NCBI RefSeq assembly: GCF_002028455.1
Contig: NZ_MWUM01000009.1
Span: forward strand, 62,001 to 126,000
Length of the DNA stretch: 64,000 nt
Reading direction: 5' to 3'
Origin: Zoogloea sp. LCSB751
GTDB taxonomy: Bacteria > Pseudomonadota > Gammaproteobacteria > Burkholderiales > Rhodocyclaceae
Shown here: one piece after another, positions 53,346-61,848 of the stretch
How positions within the stretch are numbered: position 1 is the first letter of the stretch
Layout of the letters: each line of letters starts with the position of its first letter
Notes under the pieces: model-generated
What the model saw: only the letters and a program-made list of their open reading frames with translations
The model's database searches: none
What the model was told of the DNA's origin: nothing
Translations under genes and position numbers: made by a program

Positions 53346-55301
53346 ATGGATTTTCAGCCCCGCGTACCCCCGACCGCCGTGCGCTTTGCGCGGACCTTCA
53401 GCGGCAACCGTGTCTGGCTGGCGGCGGGTCGTCGCGTCAGCCTCAATGGCGAGGAATACCGGGTCTTCGGTCACATCCCCGAGAGCTGCCTGGGGCAGGA
53501 GACTCACTGGCGCCGGCGGACCGCCGATGTGAGGGATGCGCTGGAGCAGACCATGCTCGAAGCCCAGGGCGCCCGGCTGGAACAGACGCTGGAGGCGGCC
53601 ATCACGGCGATCGCGGCTTACCTCGATGCCTGCGTCGCAGAGGGCTTGCAGCCCAATCTGCGCAAGCTGCGCGAATCCTGGTCCTGCGGCGAGCTCGATC
53701 TGAGCGCCGCGGCGAAGGGGCTCAGCCAGTCTCTCAACGACTTGCGGGCCAAGCGCCGGCATCGGGATCTGGGGGAGCAGATCGGACGTTCAGTCCGGTT
53801 GTCCGATTACCCCGACACCTTTCCGGCGCGGCGTCGCGTCCGCAAGCTGATCGCCGTCCTGGGGCCGACGAATTCCGGCAAGACGCACGATGCTTTCGAG
53901 CGGCTGGCGACGGCGGCCAGCGGGGTGTATCTGGGGCCCTTGCGGTTGCTGGCGCTCGAGGCCTTCACCCGCTTGAACGAGGAGTTCGGCGTCAGTGCGT
54001 CGTTGGTGACCGGAGAGGAGCGCCGCATCGTCGAAGGCAGTCGGGTGACGGCTTCCACCATCGAGATGCTCGATCCCAGTCTTGAGCTGGATGTGGCGGT
54101 CATCGACGAGATCCAGATGTTGAGCGATCCGGACCGCGGCTGGGCCTGGACCCAGGCGGTACTCGGGGCCAACGCCAATGAAGTGTGGCTGCTGGGGGCG
54201 TTGTCGGCCGAGCCGGCCATTGTTGCGCTGGCGGCGCGTCTCGGCCTGCCGGTGGAGATCCGGCGCAAGGAGCGCAAGCACCCGCTGGTGGTGGGGCAGC
54301 CGCTGGCCAACAATCCGGCCGGCGCGCTGCGTCGCGCTCGCCCGGGGGATGCGTTCATCGTCTTCTCCCGGCGGGATGCGCTCAATCTGCGCGACGATCT
54401 GCTGGCCCTCGGCAAGTCCGTGGCCTGCATCTACGGCGCCCTGTCGCCGGAGGTGCGGGAACGCGAGGCGCGGCGTTTTGCCGAAGGCGACGCCGACATC
54501 CTGGTGGCGACCGACGCCATCGGCATGGGCTTGAACCTGCCGATCCAGCGGGTGGTGTTCACCGCGGTCCAGAAGTACGACGGTACGACGCGGGATACGC
54601 TTTCCCCTTCGCTGCTGCAGCAGATCGGCGGGCGGGCGGGGCGCTTCGGTCATCGGGAAGAGGAGGGCGTGGTCGCGGGCCTCACGCCCGATGAGCACAA
54701 GGTGGTCGCTGCGCTGATGAAAACGCATCAAGCCCCGCTCGAGACGCAGGGCTTCCAGATCACCGCGGGCAGCGCCTATCTCGAGCAGATTGCGCAGATG
54801 TCGGGAGACAACCGGCTCGAGGCGCTGCTGTCCTTGTTTCAGCTCCACGCGGACTGTGGCGACGGTTTCTTCGTCCCGCACATCCCCGAGGAGCAGCTGG
54901 CGCGTGCGGCCCAGCTGGACCGGATGAAGAACCTGTCCCTGCATCTGAAACACGTGTTCTCGATGGCGCCGATGGCGTCCCAGAACGAGACCATCGACGG
55001 CGAGTGGCGACGTTGGGCTTACGCGGCCAACCAGGGGCGCCACATCGCGCTGGATTTCCTGCCGAAGTCGCCCCGGCGGGCGTCATTGGAGGAGGCCGAG
55101 GTTACGGTGCGCCTGCTGGCGGCCTATCGCTGGTTTGCGTATCGCCTGCCTGAACTCTTCATTGACCACGAGATGGCGGATGCGGCGCTCGCGCCGTGGA
55201 TCGCAGTCGTGGATGGGCATCTGCGCAGCCGTTACCGACAGGGGGTCGGTGGTGGGCGCAAGGGCGTGCCCAGCTGGTACTGGCCAGTGCGACGCACCTG
55301 A
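53346..55301 (+). CDS. Suv3-like superfamily 2 RNA helicase
   Basis: The 651-residue protein has a bacterial-specific N-terminal region (1-165). A helicase core resembling mitochondrial Suv3 follows: AVLGPTNSGKTHDAFERL (Walker A GPTNSGKT), YLGPLRLLALEAFTRLN, VAVIDEIQMLSDPDRGWAWTQAVLG (DEIQ box), FIVFSRRDALNLRDDLLALG, DILVATDAIGMGLNLPIQRVVFTA and QQIGGRAGRFG. Suv3 works with exoribonuclease in RNA turnover in mitochondria; the bacterial role is not established. AGAGGA precedes ATG 53346. It stands alone. Confidence 0.85.
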   Translation: MDFQPRVPPTAVRFARTFSGNRVWLAAGRRVSLNGEEYRVFGHIPESCLGQETHWRRRTADVRDALEQTMLEAQGARLEQTLEAAITAIAAYLDACVAEGLQPNLRKLRESWSCGELDLSAAAKGLSQSLNDLRAKRRHRDLGEQIGRSVRLSDYPDTFPARRRVRKLIAVLGPTNSGKTHDAFERLATAASGVYLGPLRLLALEAFTRLNEEFGVSASLVTGEERRIVEGSRVTASTIEMLDPSLELDVAVIDEIQMLSDPDRGWAWTQAVLGANANEVWLLGALSAEPAIVALAARLGLPVEIRRKERKHPLVVGQPLANNPAGALRRARPGDAFIVFSRRDALNLRDDLLALGKSVACIYGALSPEVREREARRFAEGDADILVATDAIGMGLNLPIQRVVFTAVQKYDGTTRDTLSPSLLQQIGGRAGRFGHREEEGVVAGLTPDEHKVVAALMKTHQAPLETQGFQITAGSAYLEQIAQMSGDNRLEALLSLFQLHADCGDGFFVPHIPEEQLARAAQLDRMKNLSLHLKHVFSMAPMASQNETIDGEWRRWAYAANQGRHIALDFLPKSPRRASLEEAEVTVRLLAAYRWFAYRLPELFIDHEMADAALAPWIAVVDGHLRSRYRQGVGGGRKGVPSWYWPVRRT

Positions 55302-55337
55302 TTGCGTGCTTCGCACCGCTTCATCGGGATGCCGTTT

Positions 55338-56390
55338 TCAGTGGGTATGCCCCTGGTGATGTGCGTCGGGGAAGTGGGCGTGGCTGTGAATCATCGGCTC
55401 GTGGCGATGGGCATGCGTATGGCGGGTGCCCGGCGCCACCGCTGTCTCGTGGACGTGCTGGTGGTGCTCGTCATGGACGTGTTCGTGGCTGTGTTCCAGT
55501 GCGGCATGAGCGTGTTCGTGTTCATGGCTTTCGGTCAGGTGCAACCCGATGCCGATGGCCATGAGCACGCCTGCGGCAACAAGCCTGACGGTCAGCGGTT
55601 CGCCGGTGAGCACGGCCAGCGTGGCGCCGAAGAACGGGGCCACTGAAAAGTAGGCGCCGGTGCGTGCTGTGCCGAGGTGGCGCATGGCGACAACGAACAG
55701 CACGAGACTGACACCGTAGGCGAGCAGGCCGACGCCCATTGCCAGGGCCGTGCTTGTCCACGCCGGCCAGCGATTGCCGAGCGCCAGTGCGAGTGCCAGG
55801 TTGGCACTTCCGGCAGCGATGCCTTTCACTGCCGCAATCCATGTCGCATCGGCCAGCGAGACCTTGCGGGTAAGGTTGTTGTCAATCGCCCATGCCAGGC
55901 AGGCGCCCAGGACCGCCAGTGCAGGCCAGCTTCCGGTGAGTTGTGCTTCCTGGGGCCAGCTCAGAACGACCGCCCCCAGTGCAATCGCGCCCATGCCGAG
56001 CGCGATGCGTCCATCGACGTTCTCCCGGAATACAAACCAGGCCAGAAGTGCGGTAAGCAGGCCTTCCGCGTTCAGCAGGAGGGCTGCCGCGGATGCCGGC
56101 ATCGCTGTCAGCCCGAACATCAGCAACACGGGCCCCACGACGCCGCCCGCCAGCACGGCACCGGCAAACCAGCCTAGCTCGCCGCGTTGGAGCACTACCG
56201 GCCGGGCGCGGGTGATCCGTCGATAGGCCGTCAGTCCCAGTCCGGAGCCCAGGTAGAACAATCCGGCAAGCAGCCACGGGCTGAGATCCTCGAGGAGCCA
56301 TTTGGCGATCGGGGCGCTGGCACCGAAAAGCAGGGCGGCAACCAGCGCTGCCGCAACCCCGGTATTGATGTTGAGAGGTCGAGTGTTCAC
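55338..56390 (-). CDS. DMT/EamA-family transporter with His-rich C-terminal tail
   Basis: The 350-residue protein has ten predicted membrane helices in two EamA repeats (ALVAALLFGASAPIAKWLLE; LAVLGACLAWAIDNNLTRKVS). Over its last 65 residues there is a cytosolic or periplasmic tail with about twenty His, such as HEHEHAHAALEHSHEHVHDE. The tail probably binds divalent metal, hinting at metal-linked transport or regulation, though EamA members usually export small metabolites. Start taken at GTG 56390; the longer frame adds an Arg-rich stretch. It lies beside the chromate genes, divergently. Confidence 0.8.
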   Translation of the reverse strand: MNTRPLNINTGVAAALVAALLFGASAPIAKWLLEDLSPWLLAGLFYLGSGLGLTAYRRITRARPVVLQRGELGWFAGAVLAGGVVGPVLLMFGLTAMPASAAALLLNAEGLLTALLAWFVFRENVDGRIALGMGAIALGAVVLSWPQEAQLTGSWPALAVLGACLAWAIDNNLTRKVSLADATWIAAVKGIAAGSANLALALALGNRWPAWTSTALAMGVGLLAYGVSLVLFVVAMRHLGTARTGAYFSVAPFFGATLAVLTGEPLTVRLVAAGVLMAIGIGLHLTESHEHEHAHAALEHSHEHVHDEHHQHVHETAVAPGTRHTHAHRHEPMIHSHAHFPDAHHQGHTH

Positions 56391-56464
56391 GAGTTGAGCG
56401 CGATGTAGGCGTCGCCGGGATTGTGGCATGTCGGCGCTAGCGCATCCGGATGTCGATAAAAATC

Positions 56465-56488
56465 GTAGAAAGATCTACTATTTTGTAG
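56465..56488. promoter_or_regulatory. Overlapping dyads upstream of chrB
   Basis: GTAGA-AAGA-TCTAC (56465-56478) overlaps CTAC-TATTTT-GTAG (56475-56488), so GTAGA-type half sites occur three times in 24 bases just before chrB. This is a likely ChrB operator or promoter overlap. Confidence 0.5.
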
Positions 56489-56503
56489 AGTATGATTGTT
56501 TTT

Positions 56504-57436
56504 ATGTGGACTATCCTCATTACCAGCCTCCCGACCGAGAATGCGACAGCCCGCATGCGGGCCTGGCGTAGCCTCAAGGCTTCTGGGGCCGCCGTGCTTC
56601 GGGACGGCGTGTACCTCATGCCGGAGCGGGACGATTGTCGGACGACGCTGGATGCCGTCGCGGCCGACATCCGTGCCGCGGAGGGGAGTGCATTGGTCTT
56701 GCGGGTGGAGGAGCCTGCCGACGCTGGCTTCGTCGCCTTGTTCGACCGCAGCACCGAGTACGCCGCGCTGCTGGCCGACGTCACCGAGTCGCAGCGGGGG
56801 TTGAGTCAGGAGCGCGCAGCCGAAGTGTTGAAGCACGCGCGCAAGCTCCGCAAGGCCTTCGTGAATCTCGTGGCGATCGACTTCTTTCCGGGAGAGGCCC
56901 GGAAGCAGGCCGACGAGGCTTTGCGGAGCCTGGAACAGCAGGCCGCCTGGGCCCTGTCACCCGATGAGCCGCGGGCCATCGACCATGCCCTGGTGCGTCT
57001 GAAGCGCCAGGATTATCAGGGGCGGGTGTGGGCGACCCGATGCCGGCCCTGGGTGGATCGGCTGGCCAGTGCGTGGCTGATCCGACGTTTCATCGATCCC
57101 GCCGCCACCGTGCTCTGGCTGGCATCCCCCGCGGACTGTCCGGCGGACGCGCTGGGCTTCGATTTCGACGGCGCCACTTTCACCCATGTCGGGGCACGGG
57201 TGAGCTTCGAGGTGCTGCTGGCCAGTTTCGGCCTGGAAACGCCGGCGCTGCAGCGCCTTGGCGGGCTGGTGCATTTTCTGGATGTGGGGGGCGTGCAGCC
57301 GCCCGAAGCGGCCGGCATCGAGAGCGCTCTGGCCGGACTGTGTGACACCATTGCCGACGACGACCGGCTTCTTGCACTGGCGGGCTGCCTGTTTGACGGA
57401 CTGCTGGCCTCTTTTGAGAAAGGCCCGAAACCATGA
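56504..57436 (+). CDS. chrB: Chromate resistance regulator ChrB
   Basis: The 310-residue protein matches ChrB: N-terminal TILITSLPTENATARMRAWRSLKASGAAVLRDGVYLMP (winged-helix-like), a central KLRKAFVNLVAIDFFPGEARKQA helix region and the C-terminal domain GRVWATRCRPWVDRLASAWLIRRFIDPAA, FDFDGATFTHVG, HFLDVGG. ChrB represses or senses chromate for chrA. ATG 56504 gives the usual MWT-type start; ATG 56492 would add four residues. It overlaps chrA by 4 bases. Confidence 0.9.
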   Translation: MWTILITSLPTENATARMRAWRSLKASGAAVLRDGVYLMPERDDCRTTLDAVAADIRAAEGSALVLRVEEPADAGFVALFDRSTEYAALLADVTESQRGLSQERAAEVLKHARKLRKAFVNLVAIDFFPGEARKQADEALRSLEQQAAWALSPDEPRAIDHALVRLKRQDYQGRVWATRCRPWVDRLASAWLIRRFIDPAATVLWLASPADCPADALGFDFDGATFTHVGARVSFEVLLASFGLETPALQRLGGLVHFLDVGGVQPPEAAGIESALAGLCDTIADDDRLLALAGCLFDGLLASFEKGPKP

Positions 57437-58797
57437 ATCAGCGTTCCAACGCCTTCGAATCGACGTCCCCGGAAGTCGGGCCGGCCGAAGTCAGTTTCTG
57501 GCAAGCCTTCCTGTTCTGGCTGAAGCTCGGCTTCGTCAGCTTCGGCGGGCCTGCAGGGCAGATTGCCATCATGCACCAGGAGCTGGTGGAGCGCCGCCGC
57601 TGGATCTCGGAGCGACGCTTTCTGCACGCACTCAATTATTGCATGGTGCTTCCCGGGCCGGAAGCCCAGCAACTGGCGACCTATATCGGCTGGCTGATGC
57701 ACCGCAGCTGGGGCGGGATCGTGGCGGGGGCGCTGTTCGTATTGCCGTCGTTGTTCATCCTGATCGGGCTGTCGTGGATCTACGTAGCCTTCGGTGAGCT
57801 TCCCCTCGTGGCGGGACTCTTCTACGGCATCAAGCCGGCGGTCACGGCGATCGTCATGCAGGCGGCCCACCGTATCGGCGGTCGGGCCCTGAAGAACAAT
57901 GCACTGTGGGCCATTGCCGCTGCAGCTTTCGTGGCGATCTTCGCCTTGAACGTTCCGTTCCCGGCCATCGTGGCGGCTGCGGCGGCCATCGGCTATGTGG
58001 GCGGGCGCGTGGCGCCGGACATGTTCAAGGCGGGGGGCGGCCATGGCAAGGCTGACAAATCCTACGGCCGCGCGCTGATCGATGACGACACTCCAACCCC
58101 GGAGCACGCCCGCTTCGGCTGGTTGAAGCTGATGAAGGTGGCGGTGGCCGGTGCATTGTTGTGGCTGCTCCCGATGGGCCTGCTGACGGCCGGCTACGGC
58201 TGGGAACACACGCTGACGCAGATGGGCTGGTTCTTCACGAAGGCCGCCTTGCTGACGTTCGGCGGCGCCTACGCGGTGCTGCCCTACGTCTTCCAGGGGG
58301 CGGTCGGTCACTACGGCTGGCTCAGTGCGCCCCAGATGATCGATGGTCTGGCGCTGGGAGAGACCACGCCCGGGCCCTTGATCATGGTGGTGACCTTTGT
58401 CGGCTTCGTCGGCGGCTATCTGAAGGCGATGTTCGGGCCGGACAGCCTGTTCCTGGCGGGGGCCGTGGCCGCCGTGGTGGTGACCTGGTTCACCTTCCTG
58501 CCGTCCTTCGTCTTCATCCTTGCTGGCGGGCCCTTCATCGAGACCACCCACAACGACCTCAAGTTCACCGCCCCCCTGACGGCGATCACCGCGGCGGTGG
58601 TCGGCGTCATCCTGAACCTGGCGCTGTTCTTCGGTTATCACGTTCTGTGGCCGCAAGGTTTTGCCGGGGGGTTCGAGTGGACCTCGGCACTCATCGCGCT
58701 GGGGGCCGCGATTGCGCTGTTCCGCTTCAAGCAGGATGTCATCCACGTGATCCTCGCCTGCGCGCTCGTCGGCTTTCTGGTGAAGATCTTCCTGTGA
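57433..58797 (+). CDS. chrA: Chromate efflux transporter ChrA
   Basis: The 454-residue protein is a two-domain (long-chain) CHR transporter: FWLKLGFVSFGGPAGQIAIMHQELVERRRWI, LNYCMVLPGPEAQQLATYIGW and, in the second half, FFTKAALLTFGGAYAVLPYVFQGAV, LGETTPGPLIMVVTFVGFVGGY. It exports chromate from the cytoplasm. Translational coupling to chrB (ATGA) and a downstream MFS gene define a chromate operon. Confidence 0.94.
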   Translation: MNQRSNAFESTSPEVGPAEVSFWQAFLFWLKLGFVSFGGPAGQIAIMHQELVERRRWISERRFLHALNYCMVLPGPEAQQLATYIGWLMHRSWGGIVAGALFVLPSLFILIGLSWIYVAFGELPLVAGLFYGIKPAVTAIVMQAAHRIGGRALKNNALWAIAAAAFVAIFALNVPFPAIVAAAAAIGYVGGRVAPDMFKAGGGHGKADKSYGRALIDDDTPTPEHARFGWLKLMKVAVAGALLWLLPMGLLTAGYGWEHTLTQMGWFFTKAALLTFGGAYAVLPYVFQGAVGHYGWLSAPQMIDGLALGETTPGPLIMVVTFVGFVGGYLKAMFGPDSLFLAGAVAAVVVTWFTFLPSFVFILAGGPFIETTHNDLKFTAPLTAITAAVVGVILNLALFFGYHVLWPQGFAGGFEWTSALIALGAAIALFRFKQDVIHVILACALVGFLVKIFL

Positions 58798-58821
58798 CGT
58801 GTCGCCCTGTTGCCTGAACGC

Positions 58822-60123
58822 ATGATGCTCCGCCGCGTGCTATTGCCGGCGGGTGTGGAGGGTGCCGTGCTGCCACTGCTGGCGGGCAAGGCCCTGCGGG
58901 CCTTCGTGGATGGATACGTGGCCGTGCTCCTGCCCAGCTATCTGCTGGCCCTGGGCTACGGAACGCTGGACGTGGGCATCCTGAGCACGGCCACCTTGCT
59001 GGGGTCGGCGCTGGCGACACTGGCGGTTGGTACCTGGGGCCATCGCGTCCACCACCGGCATCTTCTGCTCGGCGCGGCCTTGCTCATGCTGGCGACGGGC
59101 CTGTCCTTCGCCTATTTTTCGACCTTCTGGCCGCTGCTGCTGGTCGCTTTCGTCGGTACGCTCAACCCCAGTTCAGGAGACGTCAGCCTGTTTCTGCCTC
59201 TCGAACATGCCCGTTTGGCCGATTCGGGCCAGGGGACTGCGCGTACTGCGGTATTTGCCCGCTATTCGTTGCTCGGTGCCTTGTTCGCAGCGCTGGGCGC
59301 CCTGTGTTCGGGCGTGCCGGAATGGCTGGCGGCGCAGGGCTTCGGGCTGCTGGACGCCTTCCGTGCCATGTTCGTGCTGTACGGATTCATCGGGGGCGTG
59401 GTCTGGCTGCTTTATCGAAGGCTCCCGGTGCCGCCGCGCGAGCTTGGCGCCGGCGCACCTATGCCGCTGGGTGAGTCGCGGCGTACGGTCATCCGGCTGG
59501 CGGCGCTGTTCTCGGTCGACTCGTTTGCGGGTGGGCTGACCATCAACGCGCTGATGACCCTGTGGTTCCTGCAGCGCTTCGGTCTGTCCCTGGCCGTGGC
59601 CGGGCAGTTCTTCTTCTGGGCGGGGCTGCTGTCTGCGCTGTCCCAGCTCATCGCGCCGCGGGTTGCACAGCGCATCGGCTTGGTGAATACCATGGTGTTC
59701 ACCCATATCCCGGCGAGCTTGTGTCTGATTGCCGCGGCATTCGTGCCGGACGTCGGCTGGGCGCTGGGGCTGTTGTTCCTGCGCGCATTGCTGTCGCAAA
59801 TGGATGTGCCGGCGCGCAGCGCCTTCGTTATGGAGGTGGTTACTCCAGGCGAACGGGCTGCTGCAGCGAGTTTCACTGCGGTACCCAGAAGCCTGGCTGC
59901 CGCGGTGAGTCCGAGCATTGGCGGGGCACTGCTCGCGGCCGGCTGGCTGGCCGCGCCACTGGTTGTCTGCGGAGGGCTGAAGATCGCCTATGACCTGGCG
60001 CTCTGGAAGGCTTTCCGTCTGCACCTCACGCCAGGGCAGGTTCCGTCGAACTCATCAGCCGGGCTTGTCGGCGCTCCATCCAAAGCCTCGTCAGACGAGG
60101 CTTTGGATAAAGGCAGGCAATGA
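58822..60123 (+). CDS. MFS transporter linked to the chromate operon
   Basis: The 433-residue membrane protein shows twelve-helix MFS organisation: AFVDGYVAVLLPSYLLALG, LLGSALATLAVGTWGHRVHHRHLL (loop 2-3), VFARYSLLGALFAALGALCSG, LFSVDSFAGGLTINALMTLWFLQRFG, ERAAAASFTAVPRSLAAAVSP. It starts 24 bases after chrA and is likely co-transcribed. MFS genes of this kind often accompany chr genes, but the substrate is unknown. The C-terminal coding stretch contains a 31-base palindrome (60078-60108). Confidence 0.82.
   Translation: MMLRRVLLPAGVEGAVLPLLAGKALRAFVDGYVAVLLPSYLLALGYGTLDVGILSTATLLGSALATLAVGTWGHRVHHRHLLLGAALLMLATGLSFAYFSTFWPLLLVAFVGTLNPSSGDVSLFLPLEHARLADSGQGTARTAVFARYSLLGALFAALGALCSGVPEWLAAQGFGLLDAFRAMFVLYGFIGGVVWLLYRRLPVPPRELGAGAPMPLGESRRTVIRLAALFSVDSFAGGLTINALMTLWFLQRFGLSLAVAGQFFFWAGLLSALSQLIAPRVAQRIGLVNTMVFTHIPASLCLIAAAFVPDVGWALGLLFLRALLSQMDVPARSAFVMEVVTPGERAAAASFTAVPRSLAAAVSPSIGGALLAAGWLAAPLVVCGGLKIAYDLALWKAFRLHLTPGQVPSNSSAGLVGAPSKASSDEALDKGRQ
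60078..60108. repeat. 15-bp perfect inverted repeat inside the MFS 3' coding end
   Basis: ATCCAAAGCCTCGTC and GACGAGGCTTTGGAT flank a single A. The structure lies in the last 16 codons of the MFS gene (SKASSDEALDK). It can fold into a long hairpin in the mRNA, perhaps a terminator or stability element. Confidence 0.7.
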
Positions 60124-60142
60124 GGCGCTGAGGCGCCCTGTG

Positions 60143-60177
60143 CCGGCCCCGGTTGCGGCTGTGCTGAGCGGGGCCGG
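60143..60177. terminator. Bidirectional hairpin between the MFS and secreted-protein genes
   Basis: CCGGCCCC (60143-60150) pairs with GGGGCCGG (60170-60177) in the 68-base convergent gap. It has no T run. Confidence 0.5.
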
Positions 60178-60191
60178 AGCAGCAGTTGATT

Positions 60192-60884
60192 TCAGGGGCT
60201 TTGCTGATAGACGCCGTAGGCGCTCATGACCTTGGGGGGCTTCAAGCCGCCCGTGGCCGGGTCGAACAGCGATGTCGAGTGGGTGGGCTGGTTGGCAAAG
60301 CCGACCGTGCGGTCCCGGGTGGCCTTGGTGCCGACCAGCATGTTGGTCCTGGCATCGTAGACGCTCTTGCTCCTGGCGTTTGCCAGGCGCGGCGCAGTGC
60401 CGCCCGGACCGCGGCCACCGGTCGAGCCGACGAGCAGCGATCCGCCGGCGGGCTTTAAGGCCGATCGGGTACGTTTGCCGCTGGAGTCACAGGCGCTGTA
60501 GATGTCGGCGCTTTTTCCGTTGAGGTTCGACGGATCGGTGGACAGGGTCACCCGCCCGGAGGCCTCCTGCCGGGTGACGGCAGTGGGCCGGGCTTGCCCC
60601 GACATGCCCTGCAGTGCGCACATGGTGGCGGAAGGGGGGCGCAGGTCCTCGGGCCGGACGCCTTCCCGGTTCATCACATTGACGCCACCGAAGCCTGCCT
60701 GGGCGCCGACGCCCTTGCGCATGGCCAGCAGCTTCTTGCGGGCGGCCATCGAACTGCCGGCTTGCGGGTTGTTCATGGCTGACGACGGAGCGCGGCTGGC
60801 CAGGCCGGTATCCAGGGACCATGCGGACTCGACGGGTACAAGCAGGATGACAGCCGCACACAGGATGGGAATGGCGTGTTTCAC
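60192..60884 (-). CDS. Secreted hypothetical protein
   Basis: The 230-residue product starts at GTG 60884 with a signal peptide (HAIPILCAAVILLVPVESAWS). The polar, low-complexity mature part is rich in Ser, Gly, Ala and Arg (STGGRGPGGTAP and TSLFDPATGGLKPPKV). It has two Cys and no domain I recognise. It is divergent from the ODP-like gene across 159 bases. The start is uncertain, with no Shine-Dalgarno seen. Confidence 0.6.
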   Translation of the reverse strand: MKHAIPILCAAVILLVPVESAWSLDTGLASRAPSSAMNNPQAGSSMAARKKLLAMRKGVGAQAGFGGVNVMNREGVRPEDLRPPSATMCALQGMSGQARPTAVTRQEASGRVTLSTDPSNLNGKSADIYSACDSSGKRTRSALKPAGGSLLVGSTGGRGPGGTAPRLANARSKSVYDARTNMLVGTKATRDRTVGFANQPTHSTSLFDPATGGLKPPKVMSAYGVYQQSP

Positions 60885-61043
60885 GACGGGTTTGAACGAT
60901 CCGAAAGTGCGAAAACTACCCCAATGCCGTGGGAATGACGAGAAGTTTTTTTGACCCCGGTCAATGTAGGTGTTTGTCACGTTTTCGCCATGTGGCGTCT
61001 CGGATAAAGTATCGGACTTTCTGATACGCGGAAAGTGCACCCC

Positions 61044-61814
61044 ATGGCAGTGGAACTCTTCAACAACGGCAAGCATGCCTGTCTGGCCTTTTATGATCTT
61101 GTGGACGAGGAGGCCGACCATGCAGTGCAGTGCAACCAGTTCCTGATCGTGGATGGGGAGCATGGCGCCCTGATCGATCCGGGCGGCAACATGACCTACA
61201 ACGGCCTGCTGATGTCCATGCAGCGCTTCTTCCCGTCGCGGGGGCTGGATTACATCTTCGCCACCCACGCCGATCCGGACATCATCGCGTCCCTCAACAA
61301 GTGGATGGTGTCCACCCATTGCAAGGTGATGATCTCCCGTCTGTGGACGCGCTTCGTACCGCACTTCACCACCGGCAAGGATTACTCGGCACGGATCCTC
61401 GGCATCCCCGACGAAGGGATGAATATCCCGCTCGGCGAGAGCAAGATCAAGGCGGTGCCGGCCCACTTCATGCACTCGGAAGGCAACTTCCAGTTCTACG
61501 ATCCGGTTTCCAAGATCCTCTTCTCGGGCGACATGGGCGCCTCGCTGGTGGATCATCGTCAGGCGGCCGAGCCGGTGCGGGATTTCGACGACCACGTGAT
61601 CACGATGGCCGGCTTCCACCGCCGCTACATGATCTCCAACAAGATCTGCCGCTTCTGGGTGAACATGGTTCGGCAGCTGGATGTGGAGATGATCGTGCCC
61701 CAGCATGGCTGCCGCTTCGAGGGCAAGGTGATGGTCAACCGCTTCCTCGACTGGATCGAACAGCTGCCCTGCGGCATCGACATCCTGACCCAGGACAACT
61801 ACCGGGCACCCTGA
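61044..61814 (+). CDS. Metallo-beta-lactamase fold protein, ODP/FprA-like
   Basis: The 256-residue protein resembles the oxygen-binding di-iron (ODP) and flavodiiron MBL domain: NQFLIVDGEHGALIDPGG, FATHADPDIIAS (the HxDxD-type metal motif), AHFMHSEGNFQFYDP, ILFSGDMGAS and IVPQHGCRF. The position usually filled by the second His of HxExDH is Ile here. No flavodoxin or rubredoxin domain is fused. Likely a redox or oxygen/NO-sensing protein. GGAAAG lies 9 bases before ATG 61044. Confidence 0.78.
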   Translation: MAVELFNNGKHACLAFYDLVDEEADHAVQCNQFLIVDGEHGALIDPGGNMTYNGLLMSMQRFFPSRGLDYIFATHADPDIIASLNKWMVSTHCKVMISRLWTRFVPHFTTGKDYSARILGIPDEGMNIPLGESKIKAVPAHFMHSEGNFQFYDPVSKILFSGDMGASLVDHRQAAEPVRDFDDHVITMAGFHRRYMISNKICRFWVNMVRQLDVEMIVPQHGCRFEGKVMVNRFLDWIEQLPCGIDILTQDNYRAP

Positions 61815-61848
61815 ACGGCTTGGTCCCTAACATGCGCGGGAACAGTGC

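Noticed and set aside
57016..58746. 576-residue minus-strand frame over chrB and chrA
   Set aside because: Antisense shadow of the well-recognised chromate genes; its sequence is low-complexity Arg/Gln/His-rich.
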